The notes below the pieces were generated by a model that had not been told where the DNA came from, did not search any database, and saw only the letters and a program-made list of their open reading frames with translations. DNA of 27,078 bases. Origin: Bacteroidota bacterium (lineage in GTDB: Bacteria; Bacteroidota; Bacteroidia; NS11-12g; UBA955). Below, one piece after another: positions 7,213 through 14,665 of this stretch (position 1 is the stretch's first letter; each line of letters starts with the position of its first letter). Location of the stretch: NCBI GenBank assembly GCA_027488495.1, contig JAIYBO010000250.1, positions 1-27,078 on the forward strand, given 5' to 3'. The position numbers and the translations under genes were made by a program.

Positions 7213-8034
7213 ATGAGCAACCGTCAGTGGACCCCCATCAAAACCTATTCAGACATTTTGTTTGAACTACATGGCAACATCGCCAAAGTCAGCATCAATA
7301 GACCCGAAGTATACAACGCCTTCCGCCCACAAACCATTATGGACATGCTGGATGCGTTTGATATCTGCAGAGAACGCGCCGATATTGGTGTGGTGATTCT
7401 CACCGGCGTGGGCGATAAAGCCTTTTGCTCAGGCGGAGATCAAAATGTAAAAGGCGTAGGAGGTTACGTAGACGACAATGGTGTACCCCGCCTCAACGTA
7501 TTGGATTTACACAAAAAAATCCGCTCACTACCAAAACCCGTAGTGGCCATGGTGAATGGTTACGCCATCGGTGGCGGACACGTACTCCACGTAGTTTGTG
7601 ACCTCACCATCGCTGCAGAACATGCCAAATTCGGCCAAACCGGCCCCAAAGTAGGTAGTTTCGACGGTGGATTCGGCAGCAGTTATTTGGCCCGACACGT
7701 AGGTCAGAAAAAAGCCCGCGAAATCTGGTTCCTTTGCCGCCAATACACCGCAGAAGAATCGGAAAGAATGGGAATGGTAAACAAAGTGGTACCACTCGAA
7801 ATGCTAGAAGATGAAACCATCGACTGGTGCAACACCATGCTGGAACGCTCACCCATGGCTCTCAGAATGCTCAAACGCGCCTTCAACGCAGAACTCGATG
7901 GTCAGCATGGCCTCATGGAACTCGCCGGGGATGCCACACTGCTTTACTACCTCACAGAAGAGGCCCAAGAAGGCAAACACGCCTTCCTCGAAAAACGCAA
8001 ACCCGATTTCCAACAGTTCCCCAAATTCCCTTAA
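7213..8034 (+). CDS. menB: 1,4-dihydroxy-2-naphthoyl-CoA synthase
   Basis: 273 residues, full length. It closes the second ring of the naphthoquinone nucleus from o-succinylbenzoyl-CoA in menaquinone synthesis. The family is recognisable at near full length: FCSGGDQNVKG, the insertion GGYVDDNGVPRLNVLDLH, NGYAIGGGHVLHVVCDLTIAA, QTGPKVGSFDGGFGSSYLAR, REIWFLCRQY and the C-terminal KRKPDFQQFPKFP. The GPKVG segment lacks the acidic residue of the type II enzymes and EIW carries the Trp of the type I enzymes, so it is probably bicarbonate-dependent type I (family knowledge, residues read by eye). It supplies the menaquinone that SdhCAB in this window would reduce. No other men gene is adjacent. The downstream icd gene has its own promoter. 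Confidence 0.96.
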   Translation: MSNRQWTPIKTYSDILFELHGNIAKVSINRPEVYNAFRPQTIMDMLDAFDICRERADIGVVILTGVGDKAFCSGGDQNVKGVGGYVDDNGVPRLNVLDLHKKIRSLPKPVVAMVNGYAIGGGHVLHVVCDLTIAAEHAKFGQTGPKVGSFDGGFGSSYLARHVGQKKAREIWFLCRQYTAEESERMGMVNKVVPLEMLEDETIDWCNTMLERSPMALRMLKRAFNAELDGQHGLMELAGDATLLYYLTEEAQEGKHAFLEKRKPDFQQFPKFP

Positions 8035-8050
8035 TACCATAGAAAAATCG

Positions 8051-8058
8051 TACCTTTG
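8051..8058 (+). promoter_or_regulatory. -7 promoter box TACCTTTG for icd
   Basis: Exact TAnnTTTG match 16 nt after the menB stop and 26 nt before the icd ATG. It suggests that icd is transcribed on its own as well as by any read-through from menB. Confidence 0.65.
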
Positions 8059-8084
8059 CAGTAGCAGAACCAACCCATATTCAG

Positions 8085-9305
8085 ATGAAAATAAAAGTAG
8101 CCAACCCCGTAGTAGAACTAGATGGCGATGAAATGACCCGTATCATTTGGCATTTTATCAAAGACAAATTGATCCTTCCTTACATCGATGTAGATATCAA
8201 ATACTTCGATTTGGGCATGGAACACCGCGATGCCACCAACGATCAAGTAACCATCGATGCAGCAGAAGCCATCAAACAATACAACGTAGGTATCAAATGC
8301 GCTACCATCACTCCAGATGAAGCCCGTGTGGAAGAATTTGGTTTGAAGCAAATGTGGAAGAGCCCCAACGGAACCATCCGTAACATCCTCGATGGCACCG
8401 TTTTCCGCGAACCCATCGTTTGTAAAAATGTACCTCGCCTGGTCCCCAACTGGACAGCCCCCATCTGTATCGGCCGTCACGCATTTGGCGACCAATACCG
8501 GGCAACCGATTTCGTAACCAAAGGCAATGGCAAATTGACCATCAAATTTGAAGGCGAAGACGGACAAGTGATTCAACACGAAGTATACAATTTCAAAGGC
8601 GATGGCGTTGCTTTGGCGATGTACAACACCGATGAGAGCATCAAAGGATTTGCCCGCGCTTGTTTCAACCAAGCAATCGCAAAAGGCTGGCCCCTGTACT
8701 TGAGCACGAAAAACACCATCCTTAAGAAATACGATGGCCGTTTCAAAGACATTTTCGAAGACATCTACCAAGCCGAATTCAAAGCCACCATGGATGCCGC
8801 CGGAATCACTTACGAGCACCGTTTGATCGACGATATGGTTGCCTCTGCATTGAAGTGGAACGGAAACTTCGTTTGGGCTTGTAAAAACTACGATGGCGAC
8901 GTTCAGTCTGATACCGTAGCTCAAGGTTTTGGATCTTTGGGATTGATGACCAGCGTTTTGGTTACTCCAGATGGAAAAACCATGGAAGCAGAAGCCGCAC
9001 ACGGAACGGTTACCCGTCACTTCCGCCAACACCAAAAAGGCCAAAAAACTTCAACCAACCCCATCGCGAGCATTTTCGCTTGGACCCGCGGATTGGAGCA
9101 CAGAGGTCGCCTCGATGGCAACGAAGCCTTGATCAATTTCTGCCAAACCCTCGAGCAAGTTTGTATCGACGTGGTTGAGAGCGGTAAAATGACCAAAGAT
9201 TTGGCGGTTTGTATCTACGGCAACAAAGTGTCTGAAGACCAATACTTGTACACCGAGGATTTCTTGGAAGCATTGAACAGCGAACTAAAAGCGCGTTTGG
9301 CTTAA
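8085..9305 (+). CDS. icd: NADP-dependent isocitrate dehydrogenase (eukaryotic-type homodimer)
   Basis: 406 residues. It oxidatively decarboxylates isocitrate to 2-oxoglutarate in the TCA cycle, in the cytosol. The sequence follows the eukaryotic cytosolic/mitochondrial IDH type rather than the E. coli type: DGDEMTRIIW (13-22), substrate loop SPNGTIRN (93-100), Arg131 in CIGRHAFGDQYRATDF (equivalent to human IDH1 Arg132), the metal-binding NYDGDVQSDTVAQGFGSLGL and the NADP site HGTVTRHFRQHQKG with Arg-His for the 2'-phosphate. Length matches the family (human IDH1 has 414). Codon use becomes less A/C-biased toward the 3' half, consistent with good expression. It is followed by a strong bidirectional terminator. 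Confidence 0.96.
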   Translation: MKIKVANPVVELDGDEMTRIIWHFIKDKLILPYIDVDIKYFDLGMEHRDATNDQVTIDAAEAIKQYNVGIKCATITPDEARVEEFGLKQMWKSPNGTIRNILDGTVFREPIVCKNVPRLVPNWTAPICIGRHAFGDQYRATDFVTKGNGKLTIKFEGEDGQVIQHEVYNFKGDGVALAMYNTDESIKGFARACFNQAIAKGWPLYLSTKNTILKKYDGRFKDIFEDIYQAEFKATMDAAGITYEHRLIDDMVASALKWNGNFVWACKNYDGDVQSDTVAQGFGSLGLMTSVLVTPDGKTMEAEAAHGTVTRHFRQHQKGQKTSTNPIASIFAWTRGLEHRGRLDGNEALINFCQTLEQVCIDVVESGKMTKDLAVCIYGNKVSEDQYLYTEDFLEALNSELKARLA

Positions 9306-9370
9306 GCCAGATGCAACAGGGGAAACAGTCTCGGCAGGGCCGGGGCTGTCAACCAGATTACCAGTATATA

Positions 9371-9382
9371 GGAGCTAGCTCC
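9371..9382. other. 12-bp perfect palindrome in the icd 3' region
   Basis: GGAGCTAGCTCC at 9371-9382 lies 4 nt upstream of the terminator stem. It could be a second short hairpin or a dimeric protein site. Nothing else in this gap suggests a role. Confidence 0.4.
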
Positions 9383-9386
9383 AACA

Positions 9387-9415
9387 GAAGGGCCTCGTCA
9401 TAGACGAGGCCCTTC
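9387..9415. terminator. Bidirectional intrinsic terminator after icd
   Basis: A perfect 13-bp stem pairs 9387-9399 with 9403-9415 around an ATA triloop, then TTGTTTT. It lies between convergent genes; on the minus side the tract after the stem (TGTTGG) is poor in T, so the main use is probably for icd. Confidence 0.88.
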
Positions 9416-9499
9416 TTGTTTTATTCATCCAATAAAACTTATTTCATCGCATCAAAAAACAACAGATCGCAACGCTTCAACCAACGAAACAAATGCGCA

Positions 9500-10378
9500 T
9501 CAAAACAAATAACCCACCCCCAATTTAAATTGCAACCACTGTGATTTGTGAAACTCCCGCAACATCACCCTTCGCATCACATCCGCTTGATCCACCCCGT
9601 GATAATTACCTGTATAATTGTCAAGCGTGTAAACACTAAATCCACCGGAATTTAACATCGTTAAGCCCGATGTCATCTCAAATACCACGCCCACTTGATC
9701 AAATAAGACGTTCCTAAATCCAAAACCATATGACATCGACACCAAGCTTCCGCTCACACCTGCAGTGCCAACGGAGGGCAATGTTTGTCCGCTGTAATAA
9801 TCAGACCAAGTGAGATTATTGGCACTTGAACTCGCCAATCCATAGTGCAGATTCGCCACCAAGTATCCGCCAAATGGCGCAGTTGAACCCGTACTTTGAA
9901 GATAGTTTTTTGCCCCAACCGTAAATTCTTGGTAACCAATATCCATGGTACCATAAGGCTTGTAATTCAAACTGTTGCCCCAACCTGAACTGGGAGCAAA
10001 CACATATGTTCCGTAATCAGAAAAATCCGCGTTGTCCATGGTTCTTTGAATACTTTTGAAGCCAAACTGCCACGACAAACTGGGCCTCCGCGCGATTTCA
10101 TAATTGATAAATACATTGGTTTGATATTTTGCTGGCGTCCTAAACAAGCCCGTAAAATTGGTCACCCCCATCACTGTCACAGCCTGAGTTAAGCCCATGT
10201 ATCCAGGATTGTTTAACAACGCCAATTCAGCTTTATCCTGCAGCCTCACTGAATCAATCGCTTCATTTACTACTCCATCAACAAATCTATCAGCAGATCC
10301 ATCAACCGCTTCCACTGACCCCAAAAAACAAGCCCCCACAACCAAGCACTTCATCAAATTTATTCTTAAATTCTTCAT
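9500..10378 (-). CDS. Secreted beta-barrel-like outer-membrane protein
   Basis: 292 residues from the ATG at 10378. An in-frame ATG at 10393 lies inside the upstream gene and is less likely, because a GGGGGA run 6 nt before 10378 gives a rare good ribosome site. Signal peptide: MKNLRINLMKCLVVGACFLGSVEA. After a short acidic linker the protein is Gly/Tyr/Ser-rich with alternating strands (NVFINYEIARRPSLSWQFGF, GGYLVANLHYGLA, LVSMSYGFGFRN) and ends WLQFKLGVGYLF, with a terminal Phe as in outer-membrane barrels. I do not recognise a named family. One base separates its ATG from the stop of the metalloprotease gene, so the two should be translated together and may act together. Confidence 0.68.
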   Translation of the reverse strand: MKNLRINLMKCLVVGACFLGSVEAVDGSADRFVDGVVNEAIDSVRLQDKAELALLNNPGYMGLTQAVTVMGVTNFTGLFRTPAKYQTNVFINYEIARRPSLSWQFGFKSIQRTMDNADFSDYGTYVFAPSSGWGNSLNYKPYGTMDIGYQEFTVGAKNYLQSTGSTAPFGGYLVANLHYGLASSSANNLTWSDYYSGQTLPSVGTAGVSGSLVSMSYGFGFRNVLFDQVGVVFEMTSGLTMLNSGGFSVYTLDNYTGNYHGVDQADVMRRVMLREFHKSQWLQFKLGVGYLF

Positions 10379-10379
10379 A

Positions 10380-12734
10380 TTAATTTCCCCCATGAATGAT
10401 GTAATACAAGTGATTATAAATTCTACTATTCACAAAATCCTTTGTCCACCGGTGCGACAAATCCGCCTCCTTCACCTGTACGATACTCCCTGTTTTCACA
10501 TCATACACCAACAAAAATTCATCCCAATCTTTCTCTACACCCAACTGATAATACAAATAATAGGGGAACGTGGGATATAGCAACACCGACAAAGCCAATG
10601 CACCTAGCTCAAACTTCCTTCTTATTGTAGACGATTCGTAGCCCACCCATGCCAAATGACGATAATCTTCTCCACCCATGGCTTCTGTGATAAATTGTGA
10701 ACCAAACAATATCATCGCTTGTGTATCATTGTTCATGCGTTCCATCATCCAATCATTCACCTGAACAAACTGATTCAACTTCTCTGTAGTAAGCCCCTGA
10801 ACACCCGTACTACCTGGCAAAACGTTAACATCTACGCGCATTCGCTGTCCGGCATTTTCCCATGCACTCACAACTTCATTTCGCTTCTCAACTTCAATGA
10901 AAGGATTTCTTGACGATGATTCGTTGTTGCCCATCGTCAACTCAACATGAGGCTCAAACATCACCAAGTGTTTCAAATCCCTCACACCCACAAATCGCTT
11001 TCTTTTTGATTTCGCCACTTTATCGGCACCGGCTTTGGTAATGGCCAAATCATCACTCCACTTCATCTGATCGATAAATTCTTGCAACTTGGCTTTATCC
11101 GGTAATTGATAATAAATGGCCATGTAATAATCACCGCTCACTACGTTCGCGGCCCGGCTCCGCGCTACGCGCGATCGCGGGTTCTTCAACTTTCCTTCAT
11201 TCGGTTCCGCAACCCCCTGTGCACTGTCTGCCTTTGCAAATTCTGCCGCCGGCAAATAATCCAAAAAATCCTGCAACCTAAAATTCCCATCACGCTGCGC
11301 CATCACAAAATACGCCTTACACACCTTTTCAAAAAAATCATCTTGCGATGTCCCTCGCTTCCACATTTCCCACATTCGCTTCATCCCGAAAGTACTCAAT
11401 CCCTTCACATCCAACTCCCGCAATCCACCAATGAAAGGACGCCATTCACCCCGGCTAGTCGACATATCACAACCATACCGGCTCAAATCATGCTCCTTTA
11501 CCTTGTGCATCAACAAACCATACAAACCCATCGCCTCAGCCTGATCAAAAAACACACTCTCTCCATATAATTCCCGCATCACATGCGTTAAATACATCAA
11601 CTGACCGTAATCCGCACGCTGCATGTAAACCAACAACAACTCATGCCTGGCCATTTTCTGCATCAAGGCGAACTTGGCCTCACCCACCAAGAAAAAAGAT
11701 TGTTTTCCCTTTTCAATTCCCTCAATCATATCGCGCAAACGAACCACCCTGCGATCCAAACTCGGATGCGTAGAATTGTCATCATCGCCCAACCCTTCCA
11801 AATACTTACTATCTTCGATTTCTGCTGAAGCCACCGCTGTCTTCACAGCATCTTTCAACGTTTTTGGGAAAACATACTCCCCAAATTCAAACGAATCCAA
11901 AGCCAACTTCGCCTCCAAAAAGGGATATTCGCTGTACTTCAACATATCAAACACAAACACCCCCTCAAACAAATCATACCCCGACTTCACCATCATCTCA
12001 AACCCCTTCTCATCCGCCTCCATCTCATTTTCCTTCGAAAATTGATACACATCTTTTAACTGTACATCACCATCCGTCATCACCCCCCGCATACGCTTTT
12101 TGGCGGTTTTGCGGTGCTTGAATTGCTTCAGCGAATGCTTTTGTATATAATGCTGAATCTCATGGGCCAAAATAAATGCCAACTGACTCTCATTCTCAAT
12201 TCTACTCAATAAACCCACCGTTACAATCACCACACCATTGCTCGTAGCATAAGCATTTACCTCGTTCGATTTCAACACATAAAATCGCAACGATTCCATC
12301 AAATCTCCAAGCTCATTCGCCGCCAACAATTTTTGACCAACCGCCTCAACAAAGTCCGACATGGGGTCACCATACAAGATTCTGCCCGACATCAACAAAT
12401 CATCAACTGCAAACACGCTTTTAATCAAATGTTCCTTTTCCAAGGCCGCTTCTTTTCTTCCCAATTTCTTTTCCCTCAATTCTCTCATTGCGTCATCCAC
12501 CTTTTTTACAGACGACATTTTGAAATCGATGGGCAATTCTCCCGAGCAAACCGCGCCTCGATAATGTTCAAAATCAATCTTCCCACTGGGTGTATTCACT
12601 TGGGCAAACAACCCATCGATCCCCAAACCCAGCAAGCCTATCAGCATTGCCCGCAAGGCAGACCCATGGCGAACAGAAAAAAATCGCTTACCCACATTCT
12701 TCAACAAATCACCAAATTGTAACCTATCATTCAT
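10380..12734 (-). CDS. M48-type zinc metalloprotease with a large unassigned C-terminal region
   Basis: 784 residues from the ATG at 12734; a GTG two codons earlier is possible. A hydrophobic segment near 28-45 (MLIGLLGLGIDGLFAQ) acts as signal or anchor. The M48 domain spans about 110-260: zinc motif HEIQH at 191-195 in LAFILAHEIQHYIQKHS, and the second part EXXXD (E237-D241) in ENEMEADEKGFEMM. Upstream, NEVNAYATSNGVVIVTVGLL is the usual M48 strand pair (as in BepA/YfgC and Oma1). It would cleave or assist misassembled envelope proteins. No clear TPR array follows. The remaining 500 residues are not recognised; a hydrophobic helix near 720 (LGALALSVLLYPTFPYYLYY) is visible. A GC-rich patch at 11145-11183 encodes an Arg-rich stretch (PRSRVARSRAANVV). 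The coupled barrel gene downstream is a possible substrate or partner (inference). Confidence 0.83.
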   Translation of the reverse strand: MNDRLQFGDLLKNVGKRFFSVRHGSALRAMLIGLLGLGIDGLFAQVNTPSGKIDFEHYRGAVCSGELPIDFKMSSVKKVDDAMRELREKKLGRKEAALEKEHLIKSVFAVDDLLMSGRILYGDPMSDFVEAVGQKLLAANELGDLMESLRFYVLKSNEVNAYATSNGVVIVTVGLLSRIENESQLAFILAHEIQHYIQKHSLKQFKHRKTAKKRMRGVMTDGDVQLKDVYQFSKENEMEADEKGFEMMVKSGYDLFEGVFVFDMLKYSEYPFLEAKLALDSFEFGEYVFPKTLKDAVKTAVASAEIEDSKYLEGLGDDDNSTHPSLDRRVVRLRDMIEGIEKGKQSFFLVGEAKFALMQKMARHELLLVYMQRADYGQLMYLTHVMRELYGESVFFDQAEAMGLYGLLMHKVKEHDLSRYGCDMSTSRGEWRPFIGGLRELDVKGLSTFGMKRMWEMWKRGTSQDDFFEKVCKAYFVMAQRDGNFRLQDFLDYLPAAEFAKADSAQGVAEPNEGKLKNPRSRVARSRAANVVSGDYYMAIYYQLPDKAKLQEFIDQMKWSDDLAITKAGADKVAKSKRKRFVGVRDLKHLVMFEPHVELTMGNNESSSRNPFIEVEKRNEVVSAWENAGQRMRVDVNVLPGSTGVQGLTTEKLNQFVQVNDWMMERMNNDTQAMILFGSQFITEAMGGEDYRHLAWVGYESSTIRRKFELGALALSVLLYPTFPYYLYYQLGVEKDWDEFLLVYDVKTGSIVQVKEADLSHRWTKDFVNSRIYNHLYYIIHGGN
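11145..11183. repeat. GC-rich, partly self-complementary patch inside the metalloprotease gene
   Basis: The stretch contains the overlapping G/C palindromes CCGCGCTACGCGCG and GCGATCGC, in a gene that is otherwise A/T-rich. It is in frame and encodes an Arg-rich segment on the minus strand. It resembles a small REP-like insertion, but only one copy is seen in this window. Confidence 0.4.
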
Positions 12735-12774
12735 TGCCACAAAATAAACCCAACACCACCAACCAAAAAAGTAT

Positions 12775-12811
12775 TAAAAAAAATGGGGGATGCCCAATTG
12801 AACATCCCCCA
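12775..12811 (-). terminator. Intrinsic terminator of the grpE-dnaJ operon
   Basis: Read on the minus strand: a 9-bp stem TGGGGGATG/CATCCCCCA (12803-12811 with 12784-12792), a 10-nt loop, then a run of 8 or more T. It lies 63 bp past the dnaJ stop. Confidence 0.88.
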
Positions 12812-12873
12812 AAGTTTGTGTGCGATTTATACGATAAAATGACATTCCGCAGACGTCACCGCACCGCCGACCA

Positions 12874-13983
12874 TCAAAACAAGTCTTTCAGTTTATCAAA
12901 AAAGGATTTCTCCTTGGCCGATGGCTTAAAATTGTCTGATTCACCCAATTTCTCTAACAAGGCTTTCTCTTCTGAATTCACCTTGGTGGGCACATATACA
13001 TTTAACACCACTAGCTGATCTCCCGTGCCGTAACCGTTCAAATCCGGGAATCCTTTGCCCTTCAATCTCAACATCTTTCCAGGTTGTGTACCCGCATCGA
13101 TCTTGATCCTGACTTTGCCATCCAAAGTGGGCACTTCTACGCTATCGCCCAATGTAGCCTGGGTAAAACTCAACCACAAATGGTAAATTACGTTGTTTTC
13201 CTCACGGGTTAGTTCCTCGTGCGGAATGCCTTCCACCAATACAATCAAATCTCCCGCAGCACCGCCACCTGGACCATAGTTCCCTTTGCCATTCATGCTC
13301 AACTGCATGCCTTCAGCCACACCACCTGGTATACGAATGCTCGTCTCAATTTCTTGCGAAATCAAACCTTGTTCATTGGCTTCCTTCGGCTTACTTTCGA
13401 TCATTTTACCCATTCCCGAACACACCGGACAAGGGCTATTGGTCGCCATCTGACCCAAAAAAGTATTCTGAACCCTGCGAACAGTTCCAGAACCATTACA
13501 TTGTTTACAGGTAGCATACTTCACGCCTTCGGCCTGAACCATCCTTCGGTATTTCACCGTTTTCTCCACGCCAGATTTCATTTCCGGCAATGTGAGTTTG
13601 ATCTTGATTCTGATGTTGGAACCGGCCGACCTCCGAGAACGACCACCGCCGCCGCCAAAGAACGAACCAAACATCCCATCATCACCGCCAAACACATCCC
13701 CAAATTGCGAGAAAATATCGTCCATGCTAAACCCATGTGCTCCACCTCCTCCGCCAGCACCCATGCCCGCATGACCAAACTGATCATAGCGCTGCTTTTT
13801 GTCTGGATTACTCAATACATCGTAAGCCTCAGCCGCCTCCTTAAACATCTCCTCAGACTCCTTATCTCCCTGGTTTTTGTCGGGGTGATACTTGATCGCC
13901 AACTTCCTGTATGCCTTCTTTATCTCCTCCGCAGAAGCTCCTCGGGAAACCCCTAGCACGTCATAATAATCTTTCTTGCTCAT
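12874..13983 (-). CDS. dnaJ: Chaperone DnaJ with a reduced zinc-finger region
   Basis: 369 residues. It is the co-chaperone that delivers clients to DnaK and stimulates its ATPase, in the cytoplasm. J domain 1-70 with HPD at 33-35; G/F-rich linker 71-120, very Gly-rich; client-binding C-terminal domains about 120-345. The zinc region is unusual: only two CxxCxGxG motifs are present, CKQCNGSG (C159, C162) and CPVCSGMG (C185, C188), where classical DnaJ has four. The order and the NTFLGQM spacer suggest that the inner pair remains, while the region after 193 (ESKPKEANEQGL) takes the place of motif 4. One zinc site should still form. The C-terminus KEKSFFDKLKDLF is as in other Bacteroidota DnaJ proteins. 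It starts 5 bp after grpE. No dnaK in the window. Confidence 0.96.
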   Translation of the reverse strand: MSKKDYYDVLGVSRGASAEEIKKAYRKLAIKYHPDKNQGDKESEEMFKEAAEAYDVLSNPDKKQRYDQFGHAGMGAGGGGGAHGFSMDDIFSQFGDVFGGDDGMFGSFFGGGGGRSRRSAGSNIRIKIKLTLPEMKSGVEKTVKYRRMVQAEGVKYATCKQCNGSGTVRRVQNTFLGQMATNSPCPVCSGMGKMIESKPKEANEQGLISQEIETSIRIPGGVAEGMQLSMNGKGNYGPGGGAAGDLIVLVEGIPHEELTREENNVIYHLWLSFTQATLGDSVEVPTLDGKVRIKIDAGTQPGKMLRLKGKGFPDLNGYGTGDQLVVLNVYVPTKVNSEEKALLEKLGESDNFKPSAKEKSFFDKLKDLF

Positions 13984-13988
13984 GGGAC

Positions 13989-14558
13989 TTAACTACCAAC
14001 TACAACTTTAGCGAAACGAATGACCTTATCGTTCAAATAATATCCCTTCTCCACCTCATCAATCACCTTGCCTTTCAAATCCTCGGAAGGTGCAGGAAAC
14101 TGAGTAATCGCCTCGTGAATCTCCGCATCAAACACCTGTCCAACCGCATCCATCGGCTTCAAACCCACCTTGGTGAAAATCCCAACCATTTTTTTATGTA
14201 TCAAATCAAATCCCTCAACTGCCTTTTTTTCAGTCTCTGTCAGATTTTCCATCGCCTTCAATGCACGCTCGAAATCATCCACCACCGGCAACATACTCAC
14301 CAAAACATCTTTCGACGCCGTTTGCATCCACTCCAAACGATCCTTGGTTGTTCTCCTGCGGAAATTTTCAAATTCACTGTACAAACGCAAATACTTGTCG
14401 CGCTCTTGCTGCAATTGCTCATTCACATCCATAACTCCCTCTACTTCAGCACCCTCTGCTTCAGACTCATTGTTCGCCGTTTCCATTGTCTGATCTACAC
14501 CATTGTTGATCTCTTCCAATGGCTCTGCCGCTTCTGATTTTTCGTTATTGTTTGACAT
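13989..14558 (-). CDS. grpE: Nucleotide exchange factor GrpE
   Basis: 189 residues. It releases ADP from DnaK as part of the DnaK-DnaJ-GrpE chaperone cycle, in the cytoplasm. The first 45 residues are acidic and disordered, then comes the long dimerising helix (QLQQERDKYLRLYSEFENFRRRT), the region ASKDVLVSMLPVVDDFERAL, and the C-terminal beta domain with MDAVGQVFDAEIHEAI and VIDEVEKGYYLNDKVIRFAKVVV, all family hallmarks. Length is typical. It is followed after 5 bp by dnaJ, a common Bacteroidota order. The gene is divergent from ribE; the space between them holds a near-palindrome at 14602-14614 that could be a heat-shock control site. No CIRCE (HrcA) element is seen. Confidence 0.97.
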   Translation of the reverse strand: MSNNNEKSEAAEPLEEINNGVDQTMETANNESEAEGAEVEGVMDVNEQLQQERDKYLRLYSEFENFRRRTTKDRLEWMQTASKDVLVSMLPVVDDFERALKAMENLTETEKKAVEGFDLIHKKMVGIFTKVGLKPMDAVGQVFDAEIHEAITQFPAPSEDLKGKVIDEVEKGYYLNDKVIRFAKVVVGS

Positions 14559-14601
14559 CGTAGCATGCAGAAATCAATTTTATTGCCACAAATCTCATAA
14601 A

Positions 14602-14614
14602 TGTCATATTGGCA
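14602..14614. promoter_or_regulatory. Near-palindrome TGTCATATTGGCA in the grpE-ribE intergenic region
   Basis: Two half sites TGTCA and TGGCA are separated by 3 bp, 44 bp upstream of the grpE ATG. On the minus strand the same region also carries GACATTTATGAGATTTGTGGCA (14588-14606 and flanks). It could bind a regulator or an alternative sigma factor of the heat-shock response. The function is a guess from position. Confidence 0.35.
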
Positions 14615-14665
14615 GATGAACCTTTTCAGAATTATGTCGTTTATTTGTCATCGAGAGAGAGAAAC

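Noticed and set aside
8118..9044. 308-codon open frame antisense to icd
   Set aside because: It is the opposite strand of a clear enzyme gene, with no signal, domain or start region of its own; the biased base composition keeps stops rare on this strand.
13219..13956. 245-codon open frame antisense to dnaJ
   Set aside because: It mirrors the Gly-rich dnaJ coding region; no recognisable protein.
14570..14640. Sigma-54 promoter before grpE (GTGGCAATAAAATTGA on the minus strand)
   Set aside because: The -24-like TGGCA is present, but the -12 GC is GA at the required spacing; not enough for a call.
14559..14665. FMN riboswitch before ribE
   Set aside because: The leader is too short, and the conserved FMN element core is not found.
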